Positions 1 to 13,503 of a stretch of 64,000 bases of DNA are shown piece after piece. Where the stretch lies: the NCBI RefSeq assembly GCF_029227915.1, contig NC_079889.1:6450001-6514000 (forward strand), written 5' to 3'. How positions within the stretch are numbered: the first letter of the stretch is position 1; each line of letters opens with the position of its first letter. A program made the translations under genes and the position numbers. This DNA is from Hydractinia symbiolongicarpus. Lineage: Eukaryota > Cnidaria > Hydrozoa > Anthoathecata > Hydractiniidae. The notes beneath the pieces are model-generated. The model saw nothing but the letters and a program-made list of their open reading frames with translations, did no database searches and was not told where the DNA came from.

Positions 1-47
1 CCTTAGAACGCTCTTAACTACGTGCACAGTCCTATAAAGGCTGTAAT
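1..47 (+). repeat. Partial satellite monomer at the left edge
   Basis: These bases match the last ~47 positions of the monomer, from the CCTTAGAACGCTC segment to the base before the first ATG. They match 729-775 with one difference that I can see, at position 11. The array therefore extends beyond the left end of the window. Confidence 0.97.
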
Positions 48-73
48 ATGGCCTTTTGCAGTCTAATAAAGGC
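27..73 (+). repeat. Internal 15 bp direct repeat spanning the monomer junction
   Basis: CAGTCCTATAAAGGC (27-41) and CAGTCTAATAAAGGC (59-73) match at 13 of 15 positions and lie 32 bp apart. The pair recurs at every monomer junction, at monomer positions 162-176 and 12-26. It may be the remnant of a short duplication in the founding monomer, or chance similarity of two A/T-rich segments. I saw no half-monomer (91 bp) duplication. Confidence 0.6.
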
Positions 74-1867
74 TTCACACGTAAATCACGTGGTTTCACC
101 TGCCTGCGCAGGTTACCAATGTACTATTCCTTCAAATGTCAATGCACTACAACGTTCCAAGAGGTTTTTCTTAGCGCTGTGGCCTGACAACACTCTTAAC
201 TACGTTCACAGTCCTATAAAGGCCGTAATATGGCCTTTTGCAGTCCAATAAAGGCCGCAGACGTAAATCACGCGGTTTCATCCACCTGCGCAGGTTACCA
301 TTGGACTAGTTGTTCCAGTTTCAATGCTCTACAACGTCCCAAGTCATTTTCATTAGCGCTGTTGACTTAGAACGCGCTTAACTACGTTCACAGTCCTATA
401 AAGGCTGTAATATGGACTTTTGCAGTCTAATAAACGCCTCACACCTAGATCACGTGGTTCCATCTGCCTGCGCACGCTACCATTGGACTATTCCTTCCAG
501 TCTCAATGCGCTACAACGTTCCAAGTGGTTCTCCTTATCGCTGTGGCCTTAGAACACTCTTAACTACGTGCACAGTCCATTAAAGGCTGTAACATGGCCT
601 TTTGCAGTCTAATAAATGCTTCACACGTAAATCACGTGGTTTCACCTACCTACGCAGGTTACCATTGGACTAGTTGTTCCAGTCTCAATGCGTTACAACG
701 TCCCAAGTCATTTTCATTAGCGCTGTGGCCTTAGAACGTTCTTAACTACGTGCACAGTCCTATAAAGGCTGTAATATGGCCTTTTGCAGTCTAATAAAGG
801 CTTCACACGTAAATCACGTGGTTTCACCTGCCTGCGCAGGTTACCAATGTACTATTCCTTCAAATGTCAATGCACTACAACGTTCCAAGAGGTTTTTCTT
901 AGCGCTGTGGCCTGACAACACTCTTAACTACGTTCACAGTCCTATAAAGGCCGTAATATGGCCTTTTGCAGTCCAATAAAGGCCGCAGACGTAAATCACG
1001 CGGTTTCATCCACCTGCGCAGGTTACCATTGGACTAGTTGTTCCAGTTTCAATGCTCTACAACGTCCCAAGTCATTTTCATTAGCGCTGTTGACTTAGAA
1101 CGCGCTTAACTACGTTCACAGTCCTATAAAGGCTGTAATATGGACTTTTGCAGTCTAATAAACGCCTCACACCTAGATCACGTGGTTCCATCTGCCTGCG
1201 CACGCTACCATTGGACTATTCCTTCCAGTCTCAATGCGCTACAACGTTCCAAGTGGTTCTCCTTATCGCTGTGGCCTTAGAACACTCTTAACTACGTGCA
1301 CAGTCCATTAAAGGCTGTAACATGGCCTTTTGCAGTCTAATAAATGCTTCACACGTAAATCACGTGGTTTCACCTACCTACGCAGGTTACCATTGGACTA
1401 GTTGTTCCAGTCTCAATGCGTTACAACGTCCCAAGTCATTTTCATTAGCGCTGTGGCCTTAGAACGTTCTTAACTATGTGCACAGTCCTATAAAGACTGT
1501 AATATGGCCTTTTGCAGTCTAATAAAGGCCTCACACGTAGATCACGTGGTTCCATCTGCCTGCGCAGGTTACCATTGTACTATTTCTTCCAGTCACAATG
1601 CGCTACAACGTCCCAAGTCATTTTCATTAGCGCCATGGCCTTACAACACTCTTAACTACGTTCACAGTCCTATAAAGGCTGCAATATAGCATTTTGCAGT
1701 CTAATAAAGGCCTCACACGTAGATCACGTGGTTCTATCTGCCTGCGCAGGTTACCATTGGACTAGTTGTTCCAGTCTCAATGCGCTACAACGTCCCAAGT
1801 CATTTTCATTAGCGCCGTCGACTTAGAACGCGCTTAACTACGTGCACAGTCCTATAAAGGCTGTAAT

Positions 1868-2231
1868 ATGGCCTTTTGCAGTCTAATAAAGGCCTCACAC
1901 GTAGATCACGTGGTTCCATCTGCCTGCGCAGGTTACCATTGGACTATTCCTTACAGTCTCAATGCACTACAACGTTCCAAGAGGTTTTCCTTGGCGCTGT
2001 GGCCTTACAACACTCTTAACTACGTGCACAGTCCTATAAATGCCGTTATATAGCCTTTTGCAGTCTAATAAAGGCCTCACACGTAAATCACGTGGTTCCA
2101 TCTGCCTATGCAGGTTACCATTGGACTATTCCTTACAGTCTCAATGCACTACAACGTTCCAAGAGGTTTTCCTTGGCGCTGTGGCCTTACAACACTCTTA
2201 ACTACGTGCACAGTCCTATAAATGCCGTTAT
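1868..2231 (+). repeat. Adjacent monomer doublet (182 bp period)
   Basis: Monomers 1868-2049 and 2050-2231 are near copies. Both contain TATTCCTTACAGTC, AGAGGTTTTCCTTGGCG, and the rare ending TATAAATGCCGTTATAT. They differ at a few sites: GTAGATC versus GTAAATC, CTGCGC versus CTATGC, and TATAGCC versus TATGGCC. This looks like a recent single-monomer duplication. Confidence 0.85.
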
Positions 2232-2595
2232 ATGGCCTTTTGCAGTCCAATAAAGGCTTCACAATTAAATCACGTGGTTTCACCTGCCTGTGCAGGTTAC
2301 CATTGGACTATTCCTTTCAGTATCAATGCACTACAACGTTCCAAGAGGTTTTCCTTAGCGCTGTAGCCTGACAACACTCTTAACTACGTGCACAGTCCTA
2401 TAAAGGCCGTAATATGGTCTTTTGCAGTCCAATAAAGGCTTCACAATTAAATCACGTGGTTTCACCTGCCTGTGCAGGTTACCATTGGACTATTCCTTTC
2501 AGTCTCAATGCACTACAACGTTCCAAGAGGTTTTCCTTAGCGCTGTAGCCTGACAACACTCTTAACTACGTGCACAGTCCTATAAAGGCCGTAAT
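2232..2595 (+). repeat. Adjacent monomer doublet (182 bp period)
   Basis: Monomers 2232-2413 and 2414-2595 share CACAATTAAATCACG, CTGTGCAGG, ATTCCTTTCAG, and the unusual GCGCTGTAGCCTGAC. I see only a few single-base differences, for example AGTATC versus AGTCTC and ATGGCC versus ATGGTC. It lies directly after another doublet, so this region shows repeated one-monomer duplication rather than tetramer structure. Confidence 0.85.
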
Positions 2596-3141
2596 ATGTT
2601 CTTTTGCAGTCCAATAAATGCCGCAGACGTAAATCACGCGGATTCAGCTGCCTGCGCAGGTTACCATTGTACTAGTCGTTCCAGTCTCAATGCGCTACAA
2701 CGTCCCAAGTCATTTTCATTAGCGCCATCGCCTTAGAACGCTCTTAACTACGTGCACAGTCCTATAAAGGCTGTAATATGGCCTTTCGCAGTCTAATAAA
2801 GGCCTCACACGTAGGTCACGTGGTTCCATCTGCCTGCGCAGGTTACCATTGGACTAGTTGTTTCAATCTCAATGCGCTACAACGTCCCAAGTCACTTTCA
2901 TTAGCGCCGTCGACTTAGAACGCGCTTAACTACGTGCACAGTCCTATAAAGGCTGTAATATGGCCTTTTGCAGTCTAATAAAGGCCTCACACGTAGATCA
3001 CGTGGTTCCATCTGCCTGCGCAGGTTACCATTGTACCATTTCTTCCAGTCTCAATGCGCTACAACGTCCCAAGTCATTTTCCTTAGCGCCATGGCCTTAC
3101 AACACTCTTAACTGCGTGCACAGTCCTATAAAGGCCGTAAT

Positions 3142-6100
3142 ATGGCCTTTTGCAGTCTAATAAAGGCTTCACACGTAAATCACGTGGTTTCACCTGCCTG
3201 CGCAGGTTACCAATGTACTATTCCTTCAAATTTCAATGCACTACAACGTTCCAAGAGGTTTTCCTTGGCGCCGTGGCCTTACAACACTCTTAACTACGTT
3301 CACAGTCCTATAAAGGCCGTAATATGGCCTTTTGCAGTCCAATAAAGGCCGCAGACGTAAATCACGCGGTTTCATCTACCTGCGCAGGTTACCATTGGAC
3401 TAGTTGTTCCAGTTTCAATGCTCTACAACGTCCCAAGTCATTTTCATTAGCGCTGTTGACTTAGAACGCGCTTAACTACGTTCACAGTCCTATAAAGGCT
3501 GTAATATGGACTTTTGCAGTCTAATAAAGGCCTCACACCTAGATCACGTGGTTCCATCTGCCTGCGCACGCTACCATTGGACTATTCCTTCCAGTCTCAA
3601 TGCGCTACAACGTTCCAAGTGGTTCTCCTTATCGCTGTGGCCTTAGAACACTCTTAACTACGTGCACAGTCCATTAAAGGCTGTAACATGGCCTTTTGCA
3701 GTCTAATAAAGGCTTCACACGTAAATCACGTGGTTTCACCTGCCTTCGCAGGTTACCATTGGACTAGTTGTTCCAGTCTCAATGCGTTACAACGTCCCAA
3801 GTCATTTTCATTAGCGCTGTGGCCTTAGAACGTTCTTAACTATGTGCACAGTCCTATAAAGACTGTAATATGGCCTTTTGCAGTCTAATAAAGGCCTCAC
3901 ACGTAGATCACGTGGTTCCATCTGCCTGCGCAGGTTACCATTGTACTATTTCTTCCAGTCACAATGGGCTACAACGTCCCAAGTCATTTTCCTTAGCGCC
4001 ATGGCCTTACAACACTCTTAACTACGTGCACAGTCCTATAAAGGCCGTAATATGGCCTTTTGCAGTCTAATAAAGGCTTCACACGTAAATCACGTGGTTT
4101 CACCTGCCTGCGCAGCTTACCATTGGACTAGTCGTTCCAGTCTCAATGCGCTACAACTTCCCAAGTCATTTTCATTAGCGCTGTTGACTTAGAACGCGCT
4201 TAACTACGTTCACAGTCCTATAAAGGCTGTAATATGGACTTTTGCAGTCTAATAAAGGCCTCACACCTAGATCACGTGGTTCCATCTGCCTGCGCACGCT
4301 ACCATTGGACTATTCCTTCCAGTCTCAATGCGCTACAACGTTCCAAGTGGTTCTCCTTATCGCTGTGGCCTTAGAACACTCTTAACTACGTGCACAGTCC
4401 ATTAAAGGCTGTAACATGGCCTTTTGCAGTCTAATAAAGGCTTCACACGTAAATCACGTGGTTTCACCTGCCTTCGCAGGTTACCATTGGACTAGTTGTT
4501 CCAGTCTCAATGCGTTACAACGTCCCAAGTCATTTTCATTAGCGCTGTGGCCTTAGAACGTTCTTAACTATGTGCACAGTCCTATAAAGACTGTAATATG
4601 GCCTTTTGCAGTCTAATAAAGGCCTCACACGTAGATCACGTGGTTCCATCTGCCTGCGCAGGTTACCATTGTACTATTTCTTCCAGTCACAATGGGCTAC
4701 AACGTCCCAAGTCATTTTCCTTAGCGCCATGGCCTTACAACACTCTTAACTACGTGCACAGTCCTATAAAGGCCGTAATATGGCCTTTTGCAGTCTAATA
4801 AAGGCTTCACACGTAAATCACGTGGTTTCACCTGCCTGCGCAGCTTACCATTGGACTAGTCGTTCCAGTCTCAATGCGCTACAACTTCCCAAGTCATTTT
4901 CATTAGCGCCATGGCCTTACAACACTCTTAACTACGTGCACAGTCCTATAAAGGCTGTAATATGGCCTTTTGCAGTCTAATTAAGGCCTGACACGTAAAT
5001 CACGTGGTTCCATCTGCCTGCGCAGGTTACTATTGTACTATTCCTTCCAGTCTCAATGCACTACAACGTTCCAAGAGGTTTTCCTTAGCGCCATGGCCTT
5101 ACAACACTCTTAACTACGTGCACAGTCCTATAGAGGCCGTAATATGGCCTTTTGCAGTCTAATAAAGGCTTCACACGTAAATCGCGTGGTTTCACCTGTC
5201 TGCTAAGGTTACCATTGGACTATTCCTTCCAGTCTCAATGCGCTACAACGTCCCAAGTCATTTTCATTAGCGACGTCGCCTTAGAACGCTCTTAACTACG
5301 TGCACAGTCATATAAAGGCTGTAATATGGCCTTTTGCAGTCTAATAAAGGCTTCACAATTATATCACGTGGTTTCACCTGCCTGCACAGGTTACCATTGG
5401 ACTATTCCTTTCAGTCTCAATGCACTACAACGTTCCAAGAGGCTTTTCTTAGCGCTGTGGCCTGACAACACTCTTAACTACGTTCACAGTCCTATACAGG
5501 CTGTAATATGGCCTTTTGCAGTCTAATAAAGGCCTCACACGTAAATCACGTGGTTTCATCTGGCTGCAAAGGTTACCATTGGACTATTCCTTCCAGTCTC
5601 TATGCGCTACAACGTTCCAAGTGGTTCTCTTTAGCGCTGTGGCCTTAGAACACTTTTAACTACGTGCACAGTGCATTAAAGGCTGTAATATGGCCTTTTG
5701 CAGTCTAATAAAGGCTTCACACGTAAATCACGTGGTTTCACCTGCCTGCGCAGGTTACCAATGTACTATTCCTTCAAATGTCAATGCACTACAACGTTCC
5801 AAGAGGTTTTCCTTGGCGCCGTGGCCTTACAACACTCTTAACTACGTTCACAGTCCTATAAAGGCCGTAATATGGCCTTTTGCAGTCCAATAAAGGCCGC
5901 AGACGTAAATCACGCGGTTTCATCTACCTGCGCAGGTTACCATTGGACTAGTTGTTCCAGTTTCAATGCTCTACAACGTCCCAAGTCATTTTCATTAGCG
6001 CTGTTGACTTAGAACGCGCTTAACTACGTTCACAGTCCTATAAAGGCTGTAATATGGACTTTTGCAGTCTAATAAAGGCCTCACACCTAGATCACGTGGT

Positions 6101-7509
6101 TCCATCTGCCTGCGCACGCTACCATTGGACTATTCCTTCCAGTCTCAATGCGCTACAACGTTCCAAGTGGTTCTCCTTATCGCTGTGGCCTTAGTACACT
6201 CTTAACTACGTGCACAGTCCATTAAAGGCTGTAACATGGCCTTTTGCAGTCTAATAAAGGCTTCACACGTAAATCACGTGGTTTCACCTGCCTGCGCAGG
6301 TTACCATTGGACTAGTTGTTCCAGTCTCAATGCGTTACAACGTCCCAAGTCATTTTCATTAGCGCTGTGGCCTTAGAACGTTCTTAACTATGTGCACAGT
6401 CCTATAAAGACTGTAATATGGCCTTTTGCAGTCTAATAAAGGCCTCACACGTAGATCACGTGGTTCCATCTGCCTGCGCAGGTTACCATTGTACTATTTC
6501 TTCCAGTCACAATGGGCTACAACGTCCCAAGTCATTTTCCTTAGCGCCATGGCCTTACAACACTCTTAACTACGTGCACAGTCCTATAAAGGCCGTAATA
6601 TGGCCTTTTGCAGTCTAATAAAGGCTTCACACGTAAATCACGTGGTTTCACCTGCCTGCGCAGCTTACCATTGGACTAGTCGTTCCAGTCTCAATGCGCT
6701 ACAACTTCCCAAGTCATTTTCATTAGCGCCATGGCCTTACAACACTCTTAACTACGTGCACAGTCCTATAAAGGCTGTAATATGGCCTTTTGCAGTCTAA
6801 TTAAGGCCTGACACGTAAATCACGTGGTTCCATCTGCCTGCGCAGGTTACTATTGTACTATTCCTTCCAGTCTCAATGCACTACAACGTTCCAAGAGGTT
6901 TTCCTTAGCGCCATGGCCTTACAACACTCTTAACTACGTGCACAGTCCTATAGAGGCCGTAATATGGCCTTTTGCAGTCTAATAAAGGCTTCACACGTAA
7001 ATCGCGTGGTTTCACCTGTCTGCTAAGGTTACCATTGGACTATTCCTTCCAGTCTCAATGCGCTACAACGTCCCAAGTCATTTTCATTAGCGACGTCGCC
7101 TTAGAACGCTCTTAACTACGTGCACAGTCATATAAAGGCTGTAATATGGCCTTTTGCAGTCTAATAAAGGCTTCACAATTATATCACGTGGTTTCACCTG
7201 CCTGCACAGGTTACCATTGGACTATTCCTTTCAGTCTCAATGCACTACAACGTTCCAAGAGGTTTTTCTTAGCGCTGTGGCCTGACAACACTCTTAACTA
7301 CGTTCACAGTCCTATACAGGCTGTAATATGGCCTTTTGCAGTCTAATAAAGGCCTCACACGTAAATCACGTGGTTTCATCTGGCTGCAAAGGTTACCATT
7401 GGACTATTCCTTCCAGTCTCTATGCGCTACAACGTTCCAAGTGGTTCTCTTTAGCGCTGTGGCCTTAGAACACTTTTAACTACGTGCACAGTGCATTAAA
7501 GGCTGTAAT
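3142..7509 (+). repeat. 1,820 bp (10-mer) tandem duplication, first copy enlarged
   Basis: The second copy, 5690-7509, has ten monomers. The first, 3142-5689, has the same ten in the same order plus the four added by the 728 bp duplication at 3434-4909. At offset 1,820, the stretch 4162-5750 matches 5982-7570 with few differences (for example TTAGAACAC/TTAGTACAC near 4376/6196 and GGCTTTTC/GGTTTTTC near 5441/7261). The 10-mer duplication and the inner 728 bp duplication are therefore separate events. Confidence 0.88.
3434..4909 (+). repeat. 728 bp tandem duplication (4 monomers)
   Basis: 3434-4161 is repeated at 4162-4889. Both copies run through TGGACTTTTGC, ACATGGCC with CCTTCGCAGG, AAAGACTG, and CACAATGGGC. 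The junctions all fall inside the shared segment CCCAAGTCATTTTCATTAGC (monomer positions ~111-130), consistent with unequal exchange between non-allelic monomers at that segment. Confidence 0.88.
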
Positions 7510-10500
7510 ATGGCCTTTTGCAGTCTAATAAAGGCTTCACACGTAAATCAGTGGTTTCACCTGCCTGCGCAGAATACCATTGAACTAGTTGTTTCAGTCT
7601 CAATGCGCTACAACGTCCCAAGTCATTTTCATTAGCGCCATGGCCTTACAACACTCTTAACTACGTTCACAGTCCTATAAAGGCTGTAATATGGCCTTTC
7701 GCAGTCTAATAAAGGCCTCACACGTAGGTCACGTGGTTCCATCTGCCTGCGCAGGTTACCATTGGACTAGTTGTTTCAATCTCAATGCGCTACAACGTCC
7801 CAAGTCATTTTCATTAGCGCCGTCGACTTAGAACGCGCTTAACTACGTGCACAGTCCTATAAAGGCTGTAATATGGCCTTTTGCAGTCTAATAAAGGCCT
7901 CACACGTAGATCACGTGGTTCCATCTGCCTGCGCAGGTTACCATTGTACTATTTCTTCCAGTCTCAATGCACTACAACGTTCCAAGAGGTTTTCCTTAGC
8001 GCCATGGTGTTACAACACTCTTAACTACGTGCACAGTCCTATAAAAGCCGAAATATGGCCTTTTGCAGTCTAATAAAGGCCTCACACGTAAATCACGTGG
8101 TTCCATCTGCCTGCAAAGGTTACCATTTGACTATTCCTTCAAATCTCAATGCACTACAACGTTCCAAGAGGTTTTCCTTGGCGCCGTGGCCTTACAACAC
8201 TCTTAACTACGTGCACAGTCCTATAAAGGCCGTAATATGGCCTTTTGCAGTCCAATAAAGGCCGCAGACGTAAATCACGTGGTTTCACCTGCCTGTGCAG
8301 GTTACCATTGGACTATTCCTTCCAGTCTCAATGCGCTACAACGTCCCAAGAGGTTTTCCTTGGCGCTGTGGCCTTACAACACTCTTAACTACGTGCACAG
8401 TCCTATAAAGGCCGTAATATGGCCTTTTGCAGTCCAATAAAGGCTTCACAATTAAATCACGTGGTTTCACCTGCCTGTGCAGGTTACCATTGGACTATTC
8501 CTTTCAGTCTCAATGCACTACAACGTTCCAAGAGGTTTTCCTTAGCGCTGTGGCCTTACAACACTCTTAACTACGTGCACAGTCCTATAAATGCCGTAAT
8601 ATGGCCTTTTGCAGTCCAAAAAAGGCCTCACACGTAGATCACGTGGTTCCATCTGCCTGCGCAGGTTACCATTGGACTAGTTGTTCCAGTCTCAATGCTC
8701 TACAACGTCCCAAGTCATTTTCACTAGCGCCGTCGACTTAGAACGCTCTTAACTACGTGCACAGTCCTATAAAGGCTGTAATATGGCCTTTTGCAGTCTA
8801 ATAAAGGCCTCACACGTAAATCACGTGGCTCCATCTGCCTGCGCAGGTTACCATTGGACTATTCTTTTCAGTCTCAATGCGCTACAACGTTCCAAGTGGT
8901 TCTCCTTAGCGCTGTGGCTTTAGAACGCTCTTAACTATGTGCACAGTCATATAAAGGTTGTAATATGGCCTTTTGCAGTCTAATAAAGGCCTCACACGTA
9001 AATCACGTGGTTCCATCTGCCTGTGCAGGTTACCATTGGACTATTCCTTCCAGTCTCAATGCGCTACAACGTCCCAAGTGGTTCTCCTTAGCGCTGTGGC
9101 CTTAGAACACTCTTAACTACGTGCACAGTCCATCAAAGGCTGCCTTTTGCAGTCTAATAAAGGCTTCACAAATAAATCACGTGGTTTCACCTGCCAGTGC
9201 AGGTTACCATTGGACTATTCCTTTCAGTCTCAATGCACTACAACGTTCCAAGGTTTTCCTTAGCGCTGTGGCCTGACAACACTCTTAACTACGTGCACAG
9301 TCCTATAAAGGCCGTACTATGGTCTTTTGCAGTCCAATAAATGCCGCAGACGTAAATCACGCGGATTCAGCTGCCTGCGCAGGTTACCATTGTACTAGTC
9401 GTTCCAGTCTCAATGCGCTACAACGTCCCAAGTCATTTTCATTAGCGCCGTCGACTTAGAACGCCCTTAACTACGTGCACAGTCCTATAAAGGCTGTAAT
9501 ATGGCCTTTTGCAGTCTAATAAAGGCCTCCCACGTAGATCACGTGGTTCCATCTGCCTGCGCAGGTTACCATTGTACTATTTCTTCCAGTCTCAATGCAC
9601 TACAACGTTCCAAGAGGTTTTCCTTAGCGCCATGGTGTTACAACACTCTTAACAACGTGCACAGTCCTATAAAGGCCAAAATATGGCCTTTTGCAGTCTA
9701 ATAAAGGCCTCACACGTAGATCACGTGTTTCCATCTGACTGCGCAGGTTACCATTGTACTATTCCATCCAGTCTCACTGCACTACAACGTTCCAAAAGGT
9801 TTTCCTTAGCGCCATGGCCTTACAACACTCTTAACTACGTGCACAGTCCTATAAAGGCCGTAATATGGCCTTTTGCAGTCCAAAAAAGGCTTCACAATTA
9901 AATCACGTGGTTTCACATGCCTGCGCAGGTTACCGTTGGACTATTCCTTACAGTCTCAATGCACTACAACGTTCCAAGAGGTTTTCCTTTGCGCTGTGGC
10001 CTTACAACACTCTTAACTACGTGCACAGTCCTATAAAGGCCGTAATATGGCCTTTTGCAGTCCAATAAAGGCTTTACAATTAAATCACGTGGTTTCACCT
10101 GCCTGCGCAGGTTACCATTGGACTATTCCTTTCAGTCTCAATGCACTACAACGTTCCAAGAGGTTTTCCTTAGCGCTGTGGCCTGACAACACTCTTAACT
10201 ACGTGCACAGTCCTATAAAGGCCGTAATATGGTCTTTTGCAGTCCAATAAATGCCGCAGACGTAAATCACGCGGATTCGGCTGCCTGCGCAGGTTACCAT
10301 TGTACTAGTCGTTCCAGTCTCAATGCGCTACAACGTCCCAAGTCGTTTTCATTAGCGCCGTTGCTCTAGAACACTCTTAACTACGTTCACAGTCCTATAA
10401 AGGCTGTAATATGGACTTTTGCAGTCTAATAAAGGCCTCACACCTAGATCACGTGGTTCCATCTGCCTGCGCACGCTACCATTGGACTAGTTGTTCCAAT

Positions 10501-11448
10501 CTCAATGCACTACAACGTCCCAAGTCATTTTCATTAGCGCCGTCGACTTAGAACGCGCTTAACTACGTGCACAGTCCTATAAAGGCTGTAATATGGCCTT
10601 TTGCAGTCTAATAAAGGCCTCACACGTAGATCACGTGGTTCCATCTGCCTGCGCAGGTTACCATTGTACTATTTCTTCCAGTCTCAATGCGCTACAACGT
10701 CCCAAGTCATTTTCCTTAGCGCCATGGCCTTACAACACTCTTAACTGCGTGCACAGTCCTATAAAGGCCGTAATATGGCCTTTTGCAGTCTAATAAAGGC
10801 TTCACACGTAAATCACGTGGTTTCACCTGCCTGCGCAGGTTACCAATGTACTATTCCTTCAAATGTCAATGCACTACAACGTTCCAAGAGGTTTTCCTTG
10901 GCGCCGTGGCCTTACAACACTCTTAACTACGTTCACAGTCCTATAAAGGCCGTAATATGGCCTTTTGCAGTCCAATAAAGGCCGCAGACGTAAATCACGC
11001 GGTTTCATCTACCTGCGCAGGTTACCATTGGACTAGTTGTTCCAGTTTCAATGCTCTACAACGTCCCAAGTCATTTTCATTAGCGCTTTTGACTTAGAAC
11101 GCGCCTAACTACGTGCACAGTCCTATAAAGGCTGTTATATGGCCTTCTGCAGTCTAATAGAGGCCTCACACGTAATTCAGGTGGTTCCATCTGCCTGCGC
11201 AGCTTACCATTGAACTATTCCTTCCAGTCTCAATGCGCTACAACGTTCCAAGTGGTTCTCCTTATCGCTGTGGCCTTAGAACACTCTTAACTACGTGCAC
11301 AGTCCATTAAAGGCTGTAACATGGCCTTTTGCAGTCTAATAAAGGCTTCACACGTAAATCACGTGGTTTCACCTGCCTGCGCAGGTTACCATTGGACTAG
11401 TTGTTCCAGTCTCAATGCGTTACAACGTCCCAAGTCATTTTCATTAGC
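6727..11448 (+). repeat. 4.7 kb block, first copy of a long-range duplication
   Basis: This block of about 26 monomers recurs in the same order at 21275-25824. The offset is 14,548 bp at 7146/21694, then 14,366 bp from 7873/22239 after one monomer (7691-7872) absent from the second copy, then 14,376 bp from 9501/23877. The left limit is at CGCCATGGCC and the right limit where CATTAGCG meets CCTTAGCG. Between about 8965 and 9500 the copies differ in monomer content. Even the 1 bp deletion at 7550 is shared, at 22098. Confidence 0.9.
9139..9318 (+). repeat. Monomer with combined 8 bp and 2 bp deletions
   Basis: The junction CATCAAAGGCTG-CCTTTTGC at 9142/9143 lacks the eight bases TAATATGG found elsewhere, which removes the usual ATG. 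Later in the same monomer TTCCAAGGTTTTCC lacks two bases relative to TTCCAAGAGGTTTTCC (near 9251). The 8 bp deletion recurs at 31698, 37149, 38961, 49143, 51501, 52221 and 54919. The 2 bp deletion I found only here. Confidence 0.92.
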
Positions 11449-13503
11449 GCTGTGGCCTTAGAACGTTCTTAACTATGTGCACAGTCCTATAAAGACTGTA
11501 ATATGGCCTTTTGCAGTCTAATAAAGGCCTCACACGTAGATCACGTGGTTCCATCTGCCTGCGCAGGTTACCATTGTACTATTTCTTCCAGTCACAATGG
11601 GCTACAACGTCCCAAGTCATTTTCCTTAGCGCCATGGCCTTACAACACTCTTAACTACGTGCACAGTCCTATAAAGGCCGTAATATGGCCTTTTGCAGTC
11701 TAATAAAGGCTTCACACGTAAATCACGTGGTTTCACCTGCCTGCGCAGGTTACCATTGTACTATTCCTTCAAATGTCAATGCACTACAACGTTCCAAGAG
11801 GTTTTCCTTGGCGCCGTGGCCTTACAACACTCTTAACTACGTCACAGTCCTATAAAGGCTGTAATATGGCCTTTTGCAGTCCAATAAAGGCCGCAGACGT
11901 AAATCACGCGGTTTCATCTGCCTGCGCAGGTTACCATTGGACTAGTTGTTCCAGTCTCAATGCTCTACAACGTCCCAAGTCATTTTCGTTAGCGCTGTTG
12001 ACTTAGAACGCGCTTAACTACGTGCACAGTCCTATAAAGGCTGTAATATGGCCTTCTGCAGTCTAATAGAGGCCTCACATGTAATTCAGGTGGTTCCATC
12101 TGCCTGCGCAGCTTACCATTGGACTATTCCTTCCAGTCTCAATGCGCTACAAGGTTCCAAGTGGTTCTCCTTATCGCTGTGGCCTTAGAACACTCTTAAC
12201 TACGTGCACAGTCCATTAAAGGCTGTAACATGGCCTTTTGCAGTCTAATAAAGGCTTCACACGTAAATCACGTGGTTTCACCTGCCTGCGCAGGTTACCA
12301 TTGGACTAGTTGTTTCAGTCTCAATGCGTTACAACGTCCCAAATCATTTTCATTAGCGCTGTGGCCTTAAAACGTTCTTAACTATGTGCACAGTCCTATA
12401 AAGACTGTAATATGGCCTTTTGCAGTCTAATAAAGGCCTCACAATTAAATCACGTGGTTTCACCTGCCTGCGCAGGTTACCGTTGGACTATTCCTTACAG
12501 TCTCAATGCACTACAACGTTCCAAGAGGTTTTTCTTGGCGCTGTGGCCTTACAACACTCTTAACTACGTGCACAGTCCTATAAAGGCCGTAATATGGCCT
12601 TTTGCAGACCAATAAAGGCCGCAGACGTAAATCACACGGTTTCAGCTGCCTGCGCAGGTTACCATTGGACTAGTTGTTCCAGTCTCAATGCACTACAACG
12701 TTCCAAGGGGTTTTCCTTAGCGCCATGGCCTTACAACACTCTTAACTACGTGCACAGTCCTATAAATGCCGTAATATGGCCTTTTGCAGTCTAATAAAGG
12801 CTTCACACGTAAATCACGTGGTTCCATCTGACTTCGCAGGTTACCATTGTACTATTTCTTCCAGTCTCAATGCACTACAACGTTCCAAGAGGTTTTCCTT
12901 AGCGCGATGGCCTTACAACACTCTTAACTACGTGCACAGTCCTATAGAGGCCGTAATATGGCCTTTTGCAGTCTAATAAAGGCTTCACACGTAAATCACG
13001 TGGTTTCACCTGTCTGCTAAGGTTACCATTGGACTATTCCTTCCAGTCTCAATGCGCTACAACGTCCCAAGTCATTTTCCTTAGCGCCATGGCCTTACAA
13101 CACTCTTAACTGCGTGCACAGTCCTATAAAGGCCGTAATATGGCCTTTTGCAGTCTAATAAAGGCTTCACACGTAAATCACGTGGTTTCACCTGCCTGGG
13201 CAGGTTACCAATGTACTATTCCTTCAAATGTCAATGCACTACAACGTTCCAAGAGGTTTTCCTTGGCGCCGTGGCCTTACAACACTCTTAACTACGTTCA
13301 CAGTCCTATAAAGGCCGTAATATGGCCTTTTGCAGTCCAATAAAGGCCGCAGACGTAAATCACGCGGTTTCATCTACCTGTGCAGGTTACCATTGGACTA
13401 GTTGTTCCAGTTTCAATGCTCTACAACGTCCCAAGTCATTTTCATTAGCGCTGTTGACTTAGAACGCGCTTAACTACGTGCACAGTCCTATAAAGGCTGT
13501 AAT

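Larger units (their letters stand above)
1..1475 (+). repeat. 728 bp tetramer, two near-identical tandem copies
   Basis: Four different monomers (starting at 48, 230, 412 and 594) are repeated in the same order at 776, 958, 1140 and 1322. Reading both copies base by base I found a single difference, at 11 versus 739. The match stops around 1475, where the next monomer reads TATGTGCAC and AAAGACTG. Diagnostic variants, in order, are CAATGTACTATTCC, GCAGACG with CACGCGG, TGGACTTTTGC with ACACCTAGATC, and ACATGGCC. Related tetramers start at 3142, 5690, 10775 and 25151. Confidence 0.93.
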
